From assembly GCF_008085915.1 (NCBI RefSeq), contig NZ_VSJK01000003.1, forward strand, positions 124,001-188,000: a stretch of DNA of 64,000 nucleotides. Direction: 5' to 3'. The DNA is from Oceaniovalibus sp. ACAM 378 (GTDB taxonomy: Bacteria; Pseudomonadota; Alphaproteobacteria; Rhodobacterales; Rhodobacteraceae). Under the pieces are notes generated by a model that saw only the letters and a list, made by a program, of their open reading frames with translations, did not search any database and was not told where the DNA came from. The position numbers and the translations under genes were made by a program. Positions 42,643 to 51,276 of this stretch are shown in pieces (the stretch's first letter is position 1; each line of letters begins with the position of its first letter).

Positions 42643-44151
42643 ATGACCAACCCGTTATTTGACGCGCTTTTTGCACCTCACTCAGGGCGCGATACGGCCT
42701 TTCTGCACGATGTGAACGGGCAGACCACCACCCATGGTGCGTTTTTGGACGAGGCGGCGCGCTATGCCAATGCGCTGACAGCTTTGGGTGTGAAGCCGGG
42801 TGACCGGGTTGCGGTTCATATTCAGAAATCTCCGCAGGCGCTCGCGCTCTATGCCGGTTGCGTACAGGCGGGCGCGGTATTCCTGCCGCTCAACACCGCC
42901 TATACGCCGGCTGAACTGGAATATTTTGTCGGTGACAGCGGCGCGGCGTTGTTTGTCTGTGATCCGGCCGAGGCCGAAGACCTGACCCCGATTGCCGAGG
43001 CGAACGGCTGTACGTTGCGCACCCTTGCGGGCGACGGCAGCGGGACGCTTTCGGATCTTGTTGCCGGGCAGAAGTCTGATTTCGATACAGTGGCCCGGGA
43101 TGAGGATGACCTTGCGGCACTGCTCTATACCTCCGGAACGACTGGGCGGTCCAAGGGTGCAATGCTGACGCATCGCAACCTGCTGTCGAACGCCCGTGCG
43201 CTGGTGGAGTGTTGGCGCTTTACCGCAGACGACGTGCTGCTTCACGCGCTGCCGATCTTTCATAGCCACGGTTTGTTCGTCGCCACCAACGTGATGCTTC
43301 TGGCCGGTGGCGCGATGATCTTTCTGCCGAAATTCGACCCCGACATCGTGCTGGATCGGCTGCCCGAGGCGACCGCGATGATGGGTGTGCCAACCTTCTA
43401 CACTCGGCTTTTGGACGATCCGCGCTTCAGCACCGAGCGTGCGGCGCATATGCGGCTGTTCATCTCGGGCTCTGCACCGCTGTTGGCGGAAACCCACGAA
43501 CGGTTCGAGGCCCGTACTGGCCACCGCATTCTGGAACGTTATGGGATGACGGAAACCAGCATGAACACCTCCAATCCCTATGACGGCGAGCGGCGTGCTG
43601 GCACGGTGGGATTTGCCCTGCCCGGTGTCGAAGTGAAGGTCTGCGATTCGCAGACCGGTGCCGAATTGCCGCAGGGCGAGATCGGCGTGTTGGAAGTCCG
43701 CGGGCCGAATGTCTTCAAGGGCTATTGGCGAATGCCGGAAAAGACTGCGGAAGAGTTGCGTGCAGACGGCTTTTTCATCACCGGAGATCTGGCGCAGATC
43801 GATGCCGATGGATACCTGTCAATTGTCGGGCGCGGCAAGGATCTGATCATTTCCGGCGGCTATAACATCTATCCGAAAGAGATCGAGATGTTCCTCGATG
43901 CGCAGGATGGCGTGCAGGAAAGTGCGGTGATCGGTGTGCCGCACCCGGATTTCGGCGAAAGCGTGGTTGCCGTGCTGGTGCCCCAAACCGGCGTAACACT
44001 GGATCTGCAGGCCATCGAGGCAGCGGTGAAACGCGACCTTGCCAATTTCAAGCGGCCGCGCCTTACCGAGATCGTGAAAGAGCTACCGCGCAATACAATG
44101 GGAAAAGTCCAGAAAAACCAGCTTCGCGACAGGTACCGGTCGGTTTTCTAA
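42643..44151 (+). CDS. matB: Malonyl-CoA synthetase (AMP-forming acyl-CoA ligase)
   Basis: A 502-residue ANL-superfamily ligase. ATP-binding P-loop LLYTSGTTGRSKGAMLTH, the SGSAPL and YGMTETSMNTSNPY segments, the hinge GRGKDLIISGGYNIYPKEIE and the catalytic Lys in PRNTMGKVQKNQLRD are all present. Overall sequence, length and the MNTSNPYDGERR stretch match MatB, which makes malonyl-CoA (sometimes methylmalonyl-CoA) from the free acid. No malonyl-CoA decarboxylase (MatA) gene lies next to it. It follows the third FCD regulator by 29 bases. Confidence 0.87.
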   Translation: MTNPLFDALFAPHSGRDTAFLHDVNGQTTTHGAFLDEAARYANALTALGVKPGDRVAVHIQKSPQALALYAGCVQAGAVFLPLNTAYTPAELEYFVGDSGAALFVCDPAEAEDLTPIAEANGCTLRTLAGDGSGTLSDLVAGQKSDFDTVARDEDDLAALLYTSGTTGRSKGAMLTHRNLLSNARALVECWRFTADDVLLHALPIFHSHGLFVATNVMLLAGGAMIFLPKFDPDIVLDRLPEATAMMGVPTFYTRLLDDPRFSTERAAHMRLFISGSAPLLAETHERFEARTGHRILERYGMTETSMNTSNPYDGERRAGTVGFALPGVEVKVCDSQTGAELPQGEIGVLEVRGPNVFKGYWRMPEKTAEELRADGFFITGDLAQIDADGYLSIVGRGKDLIISGGYNIYPKEIEMFLDAQDGVQESAVIGVPHPDFGESVVAVLVPQTGVTLDLQAIEAAVKRDLANFKRPRLTEIVKELPRNTMGKVQKNQLRDRYRSVF

Positions 44152-44293
44152 TCTTGGGGAGGATTCCGAGGGTCTATGCTGCAGGTTTCAACTGCGGGCA
44201 CCCTTGGGGAATATACCTTCGCAAACTACAATTCGCGGAATGATTTGCACTGCATTCTCTATGCGGCATGCCACTGCAAAACGCCCTTGAGAT

Positions 44294-45601
44294 TTAGCGC
44301 ACGATATCTTCTTCCACGACGAACATGTTTGCCCAGGCGCGGTCGATCAGTTCGGGGGTCATTTGATAGGGAATGCCTTCGAACTCGCAGATCGAGATCA
44401 TCTGATCGATCAAAAAGACCGGTTGATAGTTGGCATAGACGTTGTCGATTGTCGGGTATTTTTTCTTTAGCAGATGGATCAGCGCCGGTTCTGACAGGGG
44501 CATTTTTTTCTTCTTGGCCACCATGGCAAAGATTTTCAGGAAATCCGACTGGTTCGGTCCGTCGATCTTGATCTTGTAAAAGATCCGACGCAGTGCGGCC
44601 TGATCGAAGATCTTGTTGGGGTGAAAGTTGGTGGAAAAGATCACCAGCGTATCGAAGGGCACTTCGAATTTTTCGCCCGATTGCAGGGCGAGGATGTCGC
44701 GGGATTCTTCCAGCGGGACGATCCAGCGGTTGACCAGCGCCTGCGGCGGTTCGGCCTGACGGCCAAGGTCGTCGACAATAAAGATGCCGCCCGAAGATTT
44801 CAGCTGCAGCGGCGCCTGATAGGTGCGCGCGACCGGGTTATAGACCAGATCCAGCATCGAAAGCGACAGCTCGCCGCCCGTCACAACCGTCGGCCGGTCG
44901 CAGAGCACATAGCGGGTGTCAAAGCGTGTGATCCGGCGCAGGGAGTTCGGATCCTGTTCATCAAACGTGGCGGCGGTGTGGACGATCGGGTCATAAACCG
45001 TGATCACCTGACCGGAATATTCGATGGCGCGCGGCACATAAACCTTGTCGCCGATGGCATCCCGCACGCCGTTCGAAATCGAGGATTTTCCGTTGCCGGG
45101 CGGGCCGTACATCAGGATCGAGCGGCCCGATCCCACGGCCGGGCCCAGATTATCCAGCAGGTCGTCAGGCAGGATCAGATGGCCCATTGCGCCGGTCAAC
45201 TGTTGGCGGGTGATCTGGATGTTGCGGATGGACTGGCGTTTTACCTGCTCGGCATAGACGGTCAGCGGCACCGGCATCGCGCCATAATATTCCGATTGGC
45301 TCAGGGCATCCAGTGCCCGCGCCTTGCCCGCATCCGAAAGCTGATACCCCATTTCCGAGGAGGAGGTGGCGTGCAGCGTACCTGTCGCCTCGATCAGTTT
45401 CTGGCCGCGCGCCTGATCCACCAATTCCTGCGTCACGTTGACGGGCAGGCAAATTTCGCGGGCGATGGCTGTGACATGTTCCAGGTTCATCCGGAAAATC
45501 GTTTTCAACAGGATGTCGCGCATCATCACGATAGGCAGTTGCATCTGGTCCAGCGTGCGTGGCGGCGGCGGGGCCATGACGTTGCTCGGTTGCATGTTCA
45601 T
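44294..45601 (-). CDS. AAA+ ATPase associated with the Tad pilus locus
   Basis: A 435-residue ATPase. The N-terminal 165 residues are helical (LPIVMMRDILLKTIFRMNLE). Walker A is MYGPPGNGKSS, Walker B is GIFIVDDLGRQ, and the sensor region is LVIFSTNFHPNKIFDQAALRR. Similar ATPases of unknown mechanism occur beside Flp/Tad genes in Rhodobacteraceae. It could remodel or regulate pilus components. The chosen ATG at 45601 follows GAGG; an earlier start to 45670 is open. It is divergent from the GT-C-like membrane protein gene. Confidence 0.75.
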   Translation of the reverse strand: MNMQPSNVMAPPPPRTLDQMQLPIVMMRDILLKTIFRMNLEHVTAIAREICLPVNVTQELVDQARGQKLIEATGTLHATSSSEMGYQLSDAGKARALDALSQSEYYGAMPVPLTVYAEQVKRQSIRNIQITRQQLTGAMGHLILPDDLLDNLGPAVGSGRSILMYGPPGNGKSSISNGVRDAIGDKVYVPRAIEYSGQVITVYDPIVHTAATFDEQDPNSLRRITRFDTRYVLCDRPTVVTGGELSLSMLDLVYNPVARTYQAPLQLKSSGGIFIVDDLGRQAEPPQALVNRWIVPLEESRDILALQSGEKFEVPFDTLVIFSTNFHPNKIFDQAALRRIFYKIKIDGPNQSDFLKIFAMVAKKKKMPLSEPALIHLLKKKYPTIDNVYANYQPVFLIDQMISICEFEGIPYQMTPELIDRAWANMFVVEEDIVR

Positions 45602-45737
45602 CTGAGGCGCCTCGGATATTGTTGCGTGTTTTCCGACAATTCCATCCTGTTGCCCGATTTTGGACACCAATACGGGTCAGTTTGTGGTCAATGGAATTGC
45701 CATGCCAATGTGGCCAAATGATGAAAATGGGGCAGCA

Positions 45738-47360
45738 ATGCAGAGAATGAAGGGGTTCGGACCAGCGCTGACCTGTGTGGTGGCGATTGCAGTTCTGGGC
45801 GGGCTGAGTCTGGCACGCGGTGGGCTGTATATCGACCGCTATGAAGGCGATGTCCTGCACCTTGTTGAGATTGTGGTGCGGATGGCAGAAGGACAGCGCC
45901 CGCATCAGGATTTCATGACCCCTATCGGTATTCTGGCCACTTGGCCGATCGCGGTTTTCGTCAAGGCCGGATTTGGAATCGGCATGTCGGTTCATTGGGC
46001 ACAGATTGCTGTGGCGCTGGTGTTGGCCCCCGCGGTGATCTGGACTGCCGTTTCGCGATTTTCGGGCGTATTCGCGCATTTGTTCGCGATCTTCTGCATG
46101 GTTTTGGTATTGGCACTGGTCTATGGCGAAGCTGACCCGCATGTCTCGATTTCCATGCATTATAATCGCTGGGCTTGGGGGTTCAGCTTTGTCGCGCTGG
46201 CGCTGGCATTTCTGCCGCCTTTGGGGCGCAACAAGGCGGCGCTGGATGGGGCGCTGATCGGTATCTGCATGGCATTGGTCATCCTGATCAAGGTGACCTT
46301 TGTGGTCGCGCTGGCGTCGGGTTTGATCGTTGCGCTGGTGCTGCGCGGGGCAGGGCGCAGCCTTTTGGTCGCGTTGGGTGTGGGCACGGTGACACTGGCG
46401 CTTGCGACACTGATCCTCGGCTGGTCGTTTTGGCCGGCCTATGTTGGCGACTTGATCGCCACAGCCACATCCGAAACGCGTGCCCATCCCGGCCGCCCGC
46501 TCGATCAGTTGCTGACTGCGCCAATGCTTCTGGGTGCGCATCTGTTGATGCTGTTGGCGGTGGTGTTGCTGCGTCAAGGGGGGCGTCCAGCCGCTGGTCT
46601 GTCGCTGTTGGTGCTGTTTCCGGGGCTGGTATACATCACCTATCAGAATTTTGGCAACGATCCCCAATGGTTAATGATCGTTTCTCTGATGTTGCTTATG
46701 GTGCGCCCGGACGCCGGAATCCGCAACGCCTGGGGTTGGGATCTGCGTCAGGGAGTTGGAGCCATTGCGTGCGCGATGCTGGCCATTACCTCGCCTTCAT
46801 TTATGAACATGGTCTATTCGCCGTTTCGCCACTTTAGCGATGATCCAAGCGAATATGTGCACATGTTTCCGCGTTCCGTTCAGCACGACGATATTTTCAA
46901 TTCAAGCAAGCGGGCCTATCAGGTGAACATACATATCGCCGGGGAGGCGCGCGCGGGCGGGTTAGAGAAATACGCCGATCTGGCCGAACGTGGCGATCCG
47001 ACCATTCTGTTGGACGAGACGCTGCCAGATTGTGGGGTCCAAAGTGGCTTGGTCGCAACATCCGAAGCGACTGTCGAGGCACTTGAAGCTGCCGGTTACA
47101 CCACAGGCAAGCGGATCATGGTAGCCGATCTAATGTCGAACCTGCCGCTGTTTTCCGAAGGAATAGAATGGGTCGAGGGCGGCGCGCCTTGGCGTTACGG
47201 CGGCGCACCCGGAATCGACAGCGCCGCGTATGTTCTGGTGCCGCTGTGCGCGATCAACCTGGCTGCGCGCCGTGAGATCCTGAAGGCCATCGAGTCCCGG
47301 GGGATCACACTGAAAGAGGTGTATCGCGATCCGTTGTTCGTGTTGCTGGAAAAGGTCTAA
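45738..47360 (+). CDS. Polytopic membrane protein, candidate GT-C glycosyltransferase
   Basis: A 540-residue protein with about nine to ten membrane helices in the first 330 residues and a soluble C-terminal part of about 190. Right after the first helix comes a periplasmic loop with acidic residues (GLYIDRYEGDVLHLVEI; Asp33, Glu36, Asp38) and then GQRPHQDFMTPIG. Acidic residues in the first periplasmic loop are the hallmark of polyprenyl-phosphate-sugar-dependent GT-C enzymes such as ArnT and arabinosyltransferases. No family name can be given with certainty. It lies inside the Tad locus on the opposite strand, its stop overlapping the prepilin peptidase stop. Start 45738 follows GGGG; ATG 45702 is an alternative. 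Confidence 0.6.
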   Translation: MQRMKGFGPALTCVVAIAVLGGLSLARGGLYIDRYEGDVLHLVEIVVRMAEGQRPHQDFMTPIGILATWPIAVFVKAGFGIGMSVHWAQIAVALVLAPAVIWTAVSRFSGVFAHLFAIFCMVLVLALVYGEADPHVSISMHYNRWAWGFSFVALALAFLPPLGRNKAALDGALIGICMALVILIKVTFVVALASGLIVALVLRGAGRSLLVALGVGTVTLALATLILGWSFWPAYVGDLIATATSETRAHPGRPLDQLLTAPMLLGAHLLMLLAVVLLRQGGRPAAGLSLLVLFPGLVYITYQNFGNDPQWLMIVSLMLLMVRPDAGIRNAWGWDLRQGVGAIACAMLAITSPSFMNMVYSPFRHFSDDPSEYVHMFPRSVQHDDIFNSSKRAYQVNIHIAGEARAGGLEKYADLAERGDPTILLDETLPDCGVQSGLVATSEATVEALEAAGYTTGKRIMVADLMSNLPLFSEGIEWVEGGAPWRYGGAPGIDSAAYVLVPLCAINLAARREILKAIESRGITLKEVYRDPLFVLLEKV

Positions 47361-47851
47361 CTCCCAAAGGCCGCCAACAGCAGATAGAACATCAAGGCAC
47401 CGCCCAATGGCAGACCCATCGGAAATTTACCGTGGGTCCAGCTTTCCCAATTGGGCACACGATTGCGGATCGCAGGAATATGCTTTGCCGCGCGGTGGGT
47501 CGCAAAGGCACCCAGTGTGACTGCCGCAAGCAGGACCAACAGGGTAGGGGCATCGTCGATCAGCACGAAGGGCGCGGCGGCGGCGGCGAATTTCGCATCG
47601 CCGGCCCCAAGTCCGCCAGCCATGTTCATCACGAACCCGAAGGCCAGAACCACGACAAGATGGACCCATTGCCATGCCCAGACGTTCAGGGGCAGCGCTA
47701 TGGGACCGATCAGCAGGAACACCGCAATCAGGGCCAGAACGGCCTTGTTCGGGATTTTCATAAAGGCCATGTCGTTCCAGGCGACCCAAAGGCAGATCGG
47801 CACAACGAACGGCAGAAACCAAAGAGCCGCAGCGGCAGGCAAAGTTATCAT
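47357..47851 (-). CDS. cpaA: Tad prepilin peptidase
   Basis: A 164-residue A24-family aspartic peptidase of the TadV/CpaA type with about five helices. The catalytic Asp residues fit in VAWNDMAFMKIPNK and GGLGAGDAKFAAAAA (the GxGDxK motif). It removes the short leaders of Flp prepilins, such as those encoded at 57360-57920. It begins four bases after the upstream TadD-type gene. The frame extends to 47965 but ATG 47851 gives a normal N-terminus. Confidence 0.88.
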   Translation of the reverse strand: MITLPAAAALWFLPFVVPICLWVAWNDMAFMKIPNKAVLALIAVFLLIGPIALPLNVWAWQWVHLVVVLAFGFVMNMAGGLGAGDAKFAAAAAPFVLIDDAPTLLVLLAAVTLGAFATHRAAKHIPAIRNRVPNWESWTHGKFPMGLPLGGALMFYLLLAAFGS

Positions 47852-47855
47852 CGGA

Positions 47856-48716
47856 TCAGTTCTGCACGTTGGATTCCAGAGCACGAAGCGATCGCACGGC
47901 CGCTTCGAAATGCTGCGGATGGGTGTCGATGGCCTGTTGCAACAGCCCCTTGCCGATGGCGACATCGCCCTGTTTGATCGCCGTCAGCGCCATGGTATGC
48001 ATCAGTTGCGCCTGTTCCGATTGGGTCATCGGAACCACGGGCATGTCGTATTTACGTTGTGCGCCCCGGGCCAGAACCAGATTGTTCTTGGCGGTGAACA
48101 GATCGTTGTCATAGGTGATTGCCTGAGTGAACAGTCGCTCGGCCTCGGCATAGTCGCCGCGGGTCAGTTTGGAATAACCCCAGTTGTTCATCACGCCCGA
48201 CGGTTGCGTTGTCAGTCCGGCGGCCGTCTCATAGAAACTGTCGGCCTTATTCCATTCCTTGTTGGAGTCCGCGATCATCGCCTCCAGTTTGTACCGTTTG
48301 AAGGATTCAAAGGTCGGGGGGATACGGTCCAGCGCGGCCTCGGCTTTCGGCCATTCATTGTTGCGGATCAGCGCATCGGCCAGATCAATTCTGTCGTCAT
48401 CGGTCGCTTCAGGGTGGGCGACGATTTTGGTCCATGTCGTCACGGCTTCGGTGTTGCGTTTGGACCGCACCAGCGACTGGCCCAGCCCCCGTTGCAGATC
48501 GATCCGGTCGGGATTTTCGGCGCTGGAGCGGCGGAAATAATCGACCGCTTCGTTCGGATCGGCCACCGTCAGCATGATGTCGTTCAGGTTGGTTTCGTCG
48601 ATCACGTTGACGTTCTTGATCGCCCGTTCGACCTCTGCCTTGCCTGATCGATCGCCGCAAGCCGACAGCGCAATCGCGCTGCCAAGGCAGAGCGCAAGAG
48701 TGATAGTGTGGCGCAT
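47856..48716 (-). CDS. tadD: TadD-type TPR lipoprotein (first)
   Basis: A 286-residue lipoprotein with lipobox LSAC after MRHTITLALCLGSAIA. The mature protein contains tetratricopeptide-like repeats (EAVDYFRRSSAENPDRIDLQ; WGYSKLTRGDYAEAERLFTQ). TadD proteins act as outer-membrane pilotins or assembly factors for the Tad secretin. It lies between the second TPR lipoprotein gene and the prepilin peptidase gene in a reverse-strand series. Confidence 0.82.
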   Translation of the reverse strand: MRHTITLALCLGSAIALSACGDRSGKAEVERAIKNVNVIDETNLNDIMLTVADPNEAVDYFRRSSAENPDRIDLQRGLGQSLVRSKRNTEAVTTWTKIVAHPEATDDDRIDLADALIRNNEWPKAEAALDRIPPTFESFKRYKLEAMIADSNKEWNKADSFYETAAGLTTQPSGVMNNWGYSKLTRGDYAEAERLFTQAITYDNDLFTAKNNLVLARGAQRKYDMPVVPMTQSEQAQLMHTMALTAIKQGDVAIGKGLLQQAIDTHPQHFEAAVRSLRALESNVQN

Positions 48717-48756
48717 GTGCCTGCGTCCTTTTTTCCTGCTCGAAATGCCTTCGCGT

Positions 48757-49311
48757 TCAGGTTCTGGACAGGATCAGGTAACTTCCCCCACCCCGCCGAA
48801 CCAGCGCAAAGTTGCTATTATCATGCTCAATATAAGTTGGATTTTCAAGTTTGGCGAGCGCGAGCGACAGATTTGCCTTGATGTCGTCACTTTCGCCACT
48901 ATCCAGCGCATAGGCGGTGCGGAAAACCCGTTCCGCCTCGCCGGTTTTTCCGCGTTCCATCAGAACGACACCCAGATTGTTCCAGGCGGGCACGAAACTT
49001 TCGTCCTTTTCGACCGCCAGGCGCAGCATACGTTCGGCCTGTCCAAGACGCCCGAGTTTCAGGTTGGCCGATCCCAGCGCCGACAGGACATCGACCGATG
49101 TGCCATGCTGGCCCGCCGCGCGGTAATACGCTTTCAGCGCCAGTTCATATTCCCCTGCCGCCATCAGACGGTGCCCGACAAGCAGGCCATCGACGCTGTG
49201 TTCGCGCTGCGACACCCGTGGGGCGTAGGGGCTGTCTTTCGAACGGCCAAGGCCGCCGGTGTTTCCACAGGCGGCCAGAGCAAGGATCGAAAGGATCAGA
49301 AAGGGGCGCAT
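48757..49311 (-). CDS. tadD: TadD-type TPR lipoprotein (second)
   Basis: A 184-residue lipoprotein with signal peptide MRPFLILSILA and lipobox LAAC. About three TPR motifs follow (AAGEYELALKAYYRAAGQHG; LGSANLKLGRLGQAERMLRL; WNNLGVVLMERGKTGEAERV). It begins four bases after tadC, so it belongs to the same transcript. It presumably cooperates with the first TadD-like protein at the outer membrane. Confidence 0.82.
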   Translation of the reverse strand: MRPFLILSILALAACGNTGGLGRSKDSPYAPRVSQREHSVDGLLVGHRLMAAGEYELALKAYYRAAGQHGTSVDVLSALGSANLKLGRLGQAERMLRLAVEKDESFVPAWNNLGVVLMERGKTGEAERVFRTAYALDSGESDDIKANLSLALAKLENPTYIEHDNSNFALVRRGGGSYLILSRT

Positions 49312-49315
49312 CGCC

Positions 49316-50293
49316 TCACATTTTGAATTTGCCGAGCGTTTCGACGATGTTGTAAATTGATGGCCCCAAAAGGATGATCAACAGCGGAGGCACGGTGAGC
49401 ATCATTGTGGCAAGGGTCATCTTGGTGGGCAAGGTGTTTGCCTTTTCTTCGGCCCGCATCACGCGTTTATCACGCATTTCGGCGGAAAAGACACGCAATG
49501 CCTCGGCCACCGAGGTACCGAAGGTCGCCGATTGGATCAATACGGTCACAAAGGACGCCACATCGTTCACCCCCGCACGTTCGGACATGTCGCGCAGCAC
49601 GTTGACCTTGTCCTTGCCGGCCTTGATCTCGTGGCTGACAATTTCGAATTCATCGGCCAGCGCGGGAAAACCGGCGCGGATCTCCTTGCTCACCCGGACG
49701 ATGGACTGATCCAGCGATTGACCCGCCTCGACACAGACCAGCATCATATCAAGACTGTCAGGAAAGCCGTTGGTGATTTCCTCACGGCGTTGCTGCTGGC
49801 GTTTGGTGATCCAGTACTTCGGCGCCATATATCCGACGCCCCCCGGAATCAGCGTCGACATGATGATCGCCTGCGTCGATGGCTCGCCCGTCTTGCTGGT
49901 CAGGATGGTATAAAGCACCCCGAGAATCAGCAGTCCGATTCCCAGCGCGAATTGCGCAAAGTGAAATGTGCGCACCGCATCCTTTGACCGGTATCCGGCC
50001 TGCATCAGTTTCAGGCGGATCGAAGAATATTCTTCTTCGTTCTGCGGTTCGAGGAAGTTCGAGTATTTCTCAAGCTTGTCGTTCTTCGAGCTGTTGCGCA
50101 GGGATGGCCCGGTGCTGTCATCGCCGGATTTCGTCTGCTTGCGCAGCGCGATCAGTTTATCCAGCGGATCGGCCTTGCGTTTCATCAGCACTGGCAAGGT
50201 GATCAGCATCAGCAGGACGCCAAGACCGCCCACGGCCAACAGCAGGCCCAGCGGCCCCAGATGCTCGGTCAGGATTGCGTTGATCTGTTCCAT
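49316..50293 (-). CDS. tadC: Tad pilus inner-membrane platform protein TadC
   Basis: A 325-residue GspF-domain protein with helices near the N-terminus (LLLAVGGLGVLLMLITLPVLM), centrally (FHFAQFALGIGLLILGVLY) and at the C-terminus (MTLATMMLTVPPLLIILLG). The cytoplasmic GspF region includes DMMLVCVEAGQSLDQSIVRV and a later SATFGTSVAEALRVFS. With TadB it forms the platform on which the TadA ATPase drives pilus assembly. It starts nine bases after tadB. Confidence 0.92.
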   Translation of the reverse strand: MEQINAILTEHLGPLGLLLAVGGLGVLLMLITLPVLMKRKADPLDKLIALRKQTKSGDDSTGPSLRNSSKNDKLEKYSNFLEPQNEEEYSSIRLKLMQAGYRSKDAVRTFHFAQFALGIGLLILGVLYTILTSKTGEPSTQAIIMSTLIPGGVGYMAPKYWITKRQQQRREEITNGFPDSLDMMLVCVEAGQSLDQSIVRVSKEIRAGFPALADEFEIVSHEIKAGKDKVNVLRDMSERAGVNDVASFVTVLIQSATFGTSVAEALRVFSAEMRDKRVMRAEEKANTLPTKMTLATMMLTVPPLLIILLGPSIYNIVETLGKFKM

Positions 50294-50302
50294 GATGGCC
50301 CC

Positions 50303-51271
50303 TCAGACCTTGATGTCTACAAGGGTCCGCATCACGAAGATGTTGACCACAAGAAAACCTGCGACGACCAGACAGGCCGGAATGAAATATGACGTTTCTT
50401 TCACCGCGTCATAGTAATCGGGCGACATCAGGTTGATCATCACCAGCGCGCCCAAGGGGAAGACCGACAGGAACATACCCGACCATTTTGCCTCGGCGGT
50501 GATCGCTTTTACCCGGCGAAACAGCTTGAAACGCGATCGGATCACAGCCGCCAGTCCCGCCAGAATCTCGGCCAGGTTGCCGCCCGATGTCTGTTGGATG
50601 GTGACGGCAACCGCGAGAAAGCGCAGATCCTGCATGTCCATCCGCTCGGCCATAGCTTTCAGTGCCTCACCCACGTTGCGGCCATAGGCGGCTTCGTCTG
50701 CGATCACACCCATTTCGGTGCCCAGCGGGTCGGGCACTTCCTTGGCGACGATGTTGATGGCGGCGTTGAACGGGTGGCCGACGCGCAGCGAGCGGACCAT
50801 CAGCTCGACCGCATCGGGAAGCTGTTCTTCCATAAGGGAAAGGCGTTTTTTGGCTTTGCCGTTGACCCAGACATAGATTCCACCGACGCCCATCGCGATG
50901 GCCACGGCGATCCGGATCGGGGTGCTGGCGCTGGTCTGCAAGGTCAACCCGATATAGGCGACCACGCCCAGAACTCCCATCATCATGATCATCTGCGTCG
51001 GTGTGAAGGCGATATTGGCCAGCTGCGCCTTCTTGGCCAGCATCGAGTACAGCGGAATCTTCTGGCTTTTCATATGCTGGCCCATCTCCTTGCGGAGCTG
51101 GTCAAGAACCTGTTCGCGGTTCTTGCCTTTTTCCAGCATATCCAGCCGCCGGTTAACCCGGTTGTTCAGGCTGATGGATTTGCCGAAAACGGTCAGATAG
51201 ATGCCTTCGACCAGAACCAGCACGGCGACAAAGATCAATCCATAGATAAGCGGTTCGGCACTGATGACCAT
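50303..51271 (-). CDS. tadB: Tad pilus inner-membrane platform protein TadB
   Basis: A 322-residue GspF-domain protein. It begins MVISAEPLIYGLIFVAVLVL and has the conserved DAVELMVRSLRVGHPFNAAI and IQQTSGGNLAEILAGL segments in the cytoplasmic domain, with C-terminal helices (MFLSVFPLGALVMINLM; IPACLVVAGFLVVNIFVM). The ATG at 51271 is five bases after the tadA stop, in the expected tadA-B-C order. Confidence 0.92.
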   Translation of the reverse strand: MVISAEPLIYGLIFVAVLVLVEGIYLTVFGKSISLNNRVNRRLDMLEKGKNREQVLDQLRKEMGQHMKSQKIPLYSMLAKKAQLANIAFTPTQMIMMMGVLGVVAYIGLTLQTSASTPIRIAVAIAMGVGGIYVWVNGKAKKRLSLMEEQLPDAVELMVRSLRVGHPFNAAINIVAKEVPDPLGTEMGVIADEAAYGRNVGEALKAMAERMDMQDLRFLAVAVTIQQTSGGNLAEILAGLAAVIRSRFKLFRRVKAITAEAKWSGMFLSVFPLGALVMINLMSPDYYDAVKETSYFIPACLVVAGFLVVNIFVMRTLVDIKV

Positions 51272-51276
51272 TTGGA

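Noticed and set aside
45165-46667. A 500-codon reverse frame spanning the AAA+ and GT-C-like genes.
   Set aside because: Its translation is rich in Gln, His and Arg, partly reads a shifted frame of the AAA+ gene, and has no recognisable domain.
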